The position numbers were made by a program, and so were the translations under genes. From NCBI GenBank assembly GCA_046154585.1, contig JBJXDX010000164.1, forward strand, positions 33,221-97,220: DNA of 64,000 nt, given 5' to 3'. Position 1 is the first letter of the stretch. The number at the start of each line of letters is the position of its first letter. The notes below the pieces were generated by a model. That model ran no database searches and was not told where the DNA came from. It worked only from the letters and a program-made list of their open reading frames with translations. Origin of the DNA: CADEFX01 sp046154585 (GTDB taxonomy: Bacteria; Pseudomonadota; Alphaproteobacteria; Rhizobiales; Hyphomicrobiaceae). Of the stretch, positions 60,513 through 64,000 are shown piece after piece.

Positions 60513-61517
60513 GTGGAACTCAGTCGCGTGATGAAGCGTACTGTGGCGATTGCCGCAGTAGTGCTGGGTATGGCAGCGGGAGAAAGCTTCGCCCAAGGCC
60601 GCAAGTTCACGTTCGCCTACGATCAACCGAAGACAACTGCTTATGGCATTGCTGCCGACACCTTCCATGCCAAGCTGATGGAAGTCTCCGGCGGCAAGAT
60701 GGGTATCGACCAGTTCCCCGGCGCCCAGCTTGGCCAGGAACCGGTGATGCTGCAGAAGCTGCGTTCGGGTGACATCGACTTCGGCATCACCTCGACGGCG
60801 AACGCTTCCACCGTCGCGCCGCAATCAGGCGTGTTTTCGCTGCACTACATCTTCCGCAATGAGGATCATCTGGCGAAGGTGCTCGCCGATCCGGCAATCG
60901 TCGGGGCGTTCCGCGGCATGATCTCGGAATCGGTGCAGGGCGCACGCGTCATGGCCCTCATGACGATGGGCTTCCGCAATATTTACTCGAAGAAAGAGAT
61001 CAAATCGCTGGACGACCTCAAGGGGGTCAAGATCCGCGTGCAGGCGACCAAGACGGAGGACACGCATTTCCCCGCGTATGGAACGCAGACTGTCCACATG
61101 CCATTCGGGGAGGTCTACACCTCGCTGCAGACGGGCGTGATCGGGGCAGCCGAGAATGGCGTCAACGTCTACCTCTCGAACAAACATTACGAGGTGGCGC
61201 CGATCCTTTCGCTGACCGAGCATGAGGCCAACAACAACTGCATCTGGGTCAGTGACAAGACCTGGAATGCCCTGTCCGACCAGGAGAAGGGCTGGGTGCA
61301 GGCCGCAGCCGACGAGATTGGCAAGACGGTGCCGAGGAAGGCGCTGGCGCTCGAGAAGGAGTCCGGCGAACGGCTCAAGAAGCTTGGCGTCAAGCTGGTC
61401 GACGGTGTCGACAAGTCCGGCATGATGAAGGCCGCCCAGCCGATCCAGGACCAGCTCGCCAAGGAGCTTGGCCCGCACGCGGTGAAGATCCTCGAACTCG
61501 TCCGCAACGTGAAGTGA
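60513..61517 (+). CDS. TRAP transporter substrate-binding protein (DctP family)
   Basis: This 334-residue periplasmic binding protein has a signal peptide (MKRTVAIAAVVLGMAAGESF, cut near AQG). Typical DctP motifs are present: FHAKLMEVSGGKMGIDQFPG, QLGQEPVMLQKLRSGDIDFG, SLDDLKGVKIRVQATKTEDT and MPFGEVYTSLQTGVIGAAEN. The latter region includes the arginine that normally binds a carboxylate (IRVQ). The GTG at 60513 is best placed for the GGAGGAGGG box. An in-frame ATG at 60531 starts the signal peptide directly. First gene of a DctPQM set. Confidence 0.92.
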   Translation: MELSRVMKRTVAIAAVVLGMAAGESFAQGRKFTFAYDQPKTTAYGIAADTFHAKLMEVSGGKMGIDQFPGAQLGQEPVMLQKLRSGDIDFGITSTANASTVAPQSGVFSLHYIFRNEDHLAKVLADPAIVGAFRGMISESVQGARVMALMTMGFRNIYSKKEIKSLDDLKGVKIRVQATKTEDTHFPAYGTQTVHMPFGEVYTSLQTGVIGAAENGVNVYLSNKHYEVAPILSLTEHEANNNCIWVSDKTWNALSDQEKGWVQAAADEIGKTVPRKALALEKESGERLKKLGVKLVDGVDKSGMMKAAQPIQDQLAKELGPHAVKILELVRNVK

Positions 61518-61524
61518 CTTGTCT

Positions 61525-61557
61525 GACGGCGAGCCCCGCGCACCTGGGCTCGCCGTC
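61525..61557 (+). terminator. Hairpin between dctP-like and dctQ-like genes
   Basis: A perfect 12-bp stem (GACGGCGAGCCC and GGGCTCGCCGTC) closes a nine-base loop seven bases after the binding-protein stop. There is no T-run, so partial termination or 3' mRNA protection is more likely than a full stop. Confidence 0.65.
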
Positions 61558-61692
61558 ACTGTCGCCGCCGTGCCCCGAATCACTGACTAGTCGCCGGTGA
61601 TGTCATTCCGCTCACGGCCGGCTTGTGACAGGCCATTCAAGGCGCGCTCCTCCAGCCCTCGGACGACGGTCCAAACCCGGAAAGGCATTCCC

Positions 61693-62232
61693 TTGTCATC
61701 CTCGTTCGTCGTTCCCAGGGACCGCCATCTCAAGTGGCCGGAACTCGATTGGCTCGAAGCCCTGCTCTATGTGCTGTGCGGCGTCTGCATCATCGGGTTC
61801 TCGACCTGCGTGCTGTTTGACGTGGTCACGCGCGAGATCGGCCGCCCCTGGCTCTGGCTGCAGCAATTCACGACTGGCTTCTTCGCCTGGGGCGTGTTCG
61901 TCGGGTTGGCGCTGGCCGCCAGACGCAACGACCACATGTATCTGGCCGAGATCGTGCAGGCGATGCAGGGTGCAAAACGGCGCAATTTTGAGGTGTTCTC
62001 CCGCCTAGTCGTGCTCGTGGTGGCCGGTTTTCTCGTGGTGTTCGGCTGGCAGAACTTCTTGAACGACATGGGCAGCTTCCGCATGCCCTCGCTGATCCCG
62101 CTCGGCTACTACACGATCAGCGTGCCGATCGCGGGTGCGCTGGTGGCGCTGTTTCAGATCGAGCAGATCGTCAACGGGCTGAAGCATGGCTTCCCCGATC
62201 CGGGTGCCAATCCGGCGGAGGCAACGTCATGA
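61693..62232 (+). CDS. TRAP transporter small permease (DctQ family)
   Basis: This 179-residue membrane protein has four hydrophobic segments, including ALLYVLCGVCIIGFSTCVLF and LVVLVVAGFLVVFGW. It has the conserved region DVVTREIGRPWLWLQQFTTG and the RRNDHMYLAEIV loop. The start is uncertain. TTG 61693 after GGAAAGG gives a normal DctQ N-terminus, while the frame is open to GTG 61597 with an unlikely Arg/Ser-rich extension. It overlaps dctM by four bases. Confidence 0.87.
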   Translation: MSSSFVVPRDRHLKWPELDWLEALLYVLCGVCIIGFSTCVLFDVVTREIGRPWLWLQQFTTGFFAWGVFVGLALAARRNDHMYLAEIVQAMQGAKRRNFEVFSRLVVLVVAGFLVVFGWQNFLNDMGSFRMPSLIPLGYYTISVPIAGALVALFQIEQIVNGLKHGFPDPGANPAEATS

Positions 62233-63572
62233 ACAACGGCTGGATCATTCTGATCATGGCGACCCTATTTATCGGGCTCGGCTACGTCGGCGTGCCGGTG
62301 GTGTTCTCGATTACCGCGGGCGTGCTCGTCGCCGCTGCGCTGACCAAGATCTCGTTTGCCTCGATCGTCGGCCAGCTGTTCCATGGCATCGACGCCGAGG
62401 CGTTGTTGGCCATTCCCTTCTTCCTGCTGGTCGGCGAGCTGATGACGGCCGGCAATGTGACGATCCGGATGATCCGGCTTGCCCAAGCGCTGGTCGGTCA
62501 CCTGCGCGGTGGCTTGGCCCAGGTGGTCACCGTCTTCAGCATCTTTTTTGCCGGCATCTCCGGCTCCTCGACGGCCGACGTCGCCGCGCTCGCCCGCACG
62601 GTCGGGCCGGAGATGGACAAGGAAGGGTACGACCGGGCATTCACCGCCGCATTGATCGCCTCCGCCGCCACGATCGCCAACCTGATCCCACCGAGCATCA
62701 TGGCCGTCGTCTATGGAGCGACCGGCAACGTCTCGATCGGCGGCCTGTTTCTCGCTGGCGTCGTGCCGGGGCTGTTGATCGGCATAGGATTGATGATCTA
62801 CAGCTACTTCTTCGGACCGCCGGGCATCAAGCGGCCGCGCGCCACGCTCGGCGAGTTCAGCGAGGCAAGCAAGGCAGCAGCGTTGCCGCTTGTCATCCCC
62901 ATCATCATCATGGGCGGCATCCTCACAGGCTGGTTCACTCCGACCGAAGCCGGCCTCGTTGCGGTCACCTACATCGTCTTCTTCCTCATTCCCGTGCTCA
63001 ATCGACGCCACATCAAGAACCTTGCGCGCGATTTCGCCAACGTCGGCCTGATGTACTCGATTCCGCTTGCGGCCGTTGCCGCCGCATCCGCCTTCGGCTG
63101 GATGCTGGCCTACCTCCGAGGCCCGGATGTCGTCGCCGGCTGGATCGGCGACTTCGCCGGGCCCAATGCACTGGTCATCATGCTGTTGCTGGTTGCGCTG
63201 TTCGTTATTGTCGGCGATTTCGTCGATGCGGTGCCGGCGATCATCATCTTCATGCCGATCCTCAACGCCCTCGCCGAGCTCGGCAACATCAATCCCGTGC
63301 ATATGGGCGTGACCATCATCACGACTCTCGCCTTCGGCCTGATCACGCCGCCCTACGGCATCTGTCTGCTGATGTCTTCGAAGTTCGTCGGGGTGAGTTT
63401 TCTCGCGTCAGTGGTGCGATCGCTGCCGCTCTATATTGTGTTCTTCGCGACCATCCTGTTCTGCGTGTTCTTCCCCAACGTCGTGCTCTGGCTGCCGAAG
63501 ACGCTACTGCCCGAATCTGTTGGCTGCTTCAAGAACCCGAGCGGCATCGGCTATATCTGTCCCCAGTTCTGA
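62229..63572 (+). CDS. TRAP transporter large permease (DctM family)
   Basis: This 447-residue membrane protein has about 11-12 transmembrane segments. It shows LLAIPFFLLVGELMTAGNV, IFFAGISGSSTADVAALART, IANLIPPSIMAVVYGATGNV, GWFTPTEAGLVAVTYIVFF and PPYGICLLMSSKF, all hallmarks of DctM. The ATG at 62229 overlaps the DctQ-like stop (ATGA). It is the channel-forming subunit of the secondary importer. It ends 64 bases before the broken RND gene, which is convergent. Confidence 0.95.
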   Translation: MNNGWIILIMATLFIGLGYVGVPVVFSITAGVLVAAALTKISFASIVGQLFHGIDAEALLAIPFFLLVGELMTAGNVTIRMIRLAQALVGHLRGGLAQVVTVFSIFFAGISGSSTADVAALARTVGPEMDKEGYDRAFTAALIASAATIANLIPPSIMAVVYGATGNVSIGGLFLAGVVPGLLIGIGLMIYSYFFGPPGIKRPRATLGEFSEASKAAALPLVIPIIIMGGILTGWFTPTEAGLVAVTYIVFFLIPVLNRRHIKNLARDFANVGLMYSIPLAAVAAASAFGWMLAYLRGPDVVAGWIGDFAGPNALVIMLLLVALFVIVGDFVDAVPAIIIFMPILNALAELGNINPVHMGVTIITTLAFGLITPPYGICLLMSSKFVGVSFLASVVRSLPLYIVFFATILFCVFFPNVVLWLPKTLLPESVGCFKNPSGIGYICPQF

Positions 63573-63635
63573 GGCCATGCCGTCCCGCCAAATGATTGGC
63601 TAAGTCGCTCTCCACTATCGGGTAGGGCTCGTCGT

Positions 63636-64000
63636 TCATTTCCCTCCGGCCGGTTCCAGGCGTGAAGCGAGCGCGCTCGGCGCTCGGCCTGCTGGTCGAC
63701 GACGCCATGATTGCCGCGCTATGATCAGCACACCGAGCGAGTTGCGCTGGAGCGAGATGCCGGTCAGCTTCATGATGACGAAGGTGATAGCAAGCACCAA
63801 GGGGATGGCGATGGCCACGACGATTCCCGGCCGCCAGCCGAGCGCCAGGAAGCTGACGGCGAGCACGATGGCAATGGCTTCCATCAGGCTCTTGGTGAAC
63901 TCGCCGACGGCTTCCTTCACGACATGCGGCTGGTCCGCGACCAGATGCATGTCGACCCCGACAGGCAGCTCGCGCACGAGCTCGGCAACCTTGGCCTTGA
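63636..64000 (-). pseudogene. RND efflux permease remnant (5' part continues beyond the right edge)
   Basis: The minus strand, read from the right edge, gives KAKVAELVRELPVGVDMH, then VVKEAVGEFTKSLMEAIAIV, FLALGWRPGIVVAIAIPLVL and MKLTGISLQRNSLGVLIIA. This is a clear inner-membrane RND pump segment in the first half of the protein. After LIIA the expected ALGLLVDDAMIA is missing from this strand and reads ARQSWRRRPAG, then stops at 63636. The missing residues are encoded on the opposite strand at 63680-63715. The gene is thus broken by a small inversion and truncated; everything C-terminal is gone. Confidence 0.85.
63680..63715 (+). other. Inverted fragment of the RND efflux gene
   Basis: The plus strand encodes ALGLLVDDAMIA, the conserved RND segment carrying the Asp-Asp pair of a central transmembrane helix. 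It lies in opposite orientation to the RND remnant it belongs to. Short inverted repeats AGCGCG and CGCGCT flank it (about 63669 and 63715-63720). Confidence 0.75.

Noticed and set aside
62186..63595. 469-residue plus-strand frame over the DctM gene
   Set aside because: It is Arg/His-rich without membrane segments. The overlapping frame 62229-63572 is a clear DctM permease.

Overview
The window is high-GC, densely coded DNA with many overlapping start/stop codons and GTG or TTG starts. It looks like a chromosome segment of an alphaproteobacterium, most likely Hyphomicrobiales. Supporting signs are the zinc-ribbon DinB polymerase, a PrtD/HlyD type I exporter, several Liv-type ABC and TRAP transporters, CaiB/BaiF CoA-transferases, and dispersed palindromic intergenic repeats. 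No rRNA, tRNA, CRISPR or integrase was recognised.

Region 1 (1-11186) is a coenzyme F420 locus. A translationally coupled block cofE-cofD-cofC-fbiC makes the cofactor. It is preceded by a convincing F420-dependent glucose-6-phosphate dehydrogenase (fgd) with all its catalytic and phosphate-binding residues. It is surrounded by luciferase-like F420/flavin oxidoreductases and one split-barrel F420 oxidoreductase. A seventh member of the luciferase-like family lies at 38.3 kb. The locus thus holds cofactor synthesis, a likely cofactor-reducing enzyme and several candidate consumers.

Region 2 (11491-16718) is a type I secretion cassette. Three acidic, low-complexity hypothetical proteins precede a PrtD-like ABC exporter and a HlyD-like adaptor. 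Region 3 (17-30.9 kb) is a mixed accessory/catabolic stretch: a LuxR-type regulator, a CaiB/BaiF pair, orphan binding proteins, CoA-transferase, crotonase, quinone oxidoreductase, MmgE/PrpD protein and an atypical M19 dipeptidase-like protein. Inverted pairs of dispersed repeats lie between its genes.

Region 4 (31.2-40.6 kb) is a long plus-strand operon: a branched-chain-type ABC importer, an amidohydrolase, a signal-less binding-protein-like protein, a luciferase-like oxidoreductase and a threonine-synthase-like enzyme. Region 5 (40.5-47.5 kb) has a LysR regulator, a TauE/SafE permease, an Old Yellow Enzyme relative, DinB, and a ferredoxin plus cytochrome P450 pair. Region 6 (47.5-57.2 kb) is a second Liv-type importer with an embedded acyl-CoA ligase, preceded by a Rieske oxygenase and a divergent AraC regulator. 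Region 7 (57.3-64 kb) has a stand-alone ClpX-like zinc finger protein, a double-glycine-leader peptide, a TauD-type dioxygenase, a DctPQM TRAP transporter and a broken RND efflux gene with a small internal inversion.

The least expected items are: a three-copy, about 165 bp bipartite palindromic element with CTAGTGT ends (32392, 45404, 57956), one copy of which appears to have truncated dinB; the bacteriocin-like double-glycine peptide; the free ClpX zinc-binding domain; the Fgd-cofEDC-fbiC cluster in a proteobacterium; and the micro-inversion in the RND remnant. All functional calls are from motif recognition by eye; no database search was run.
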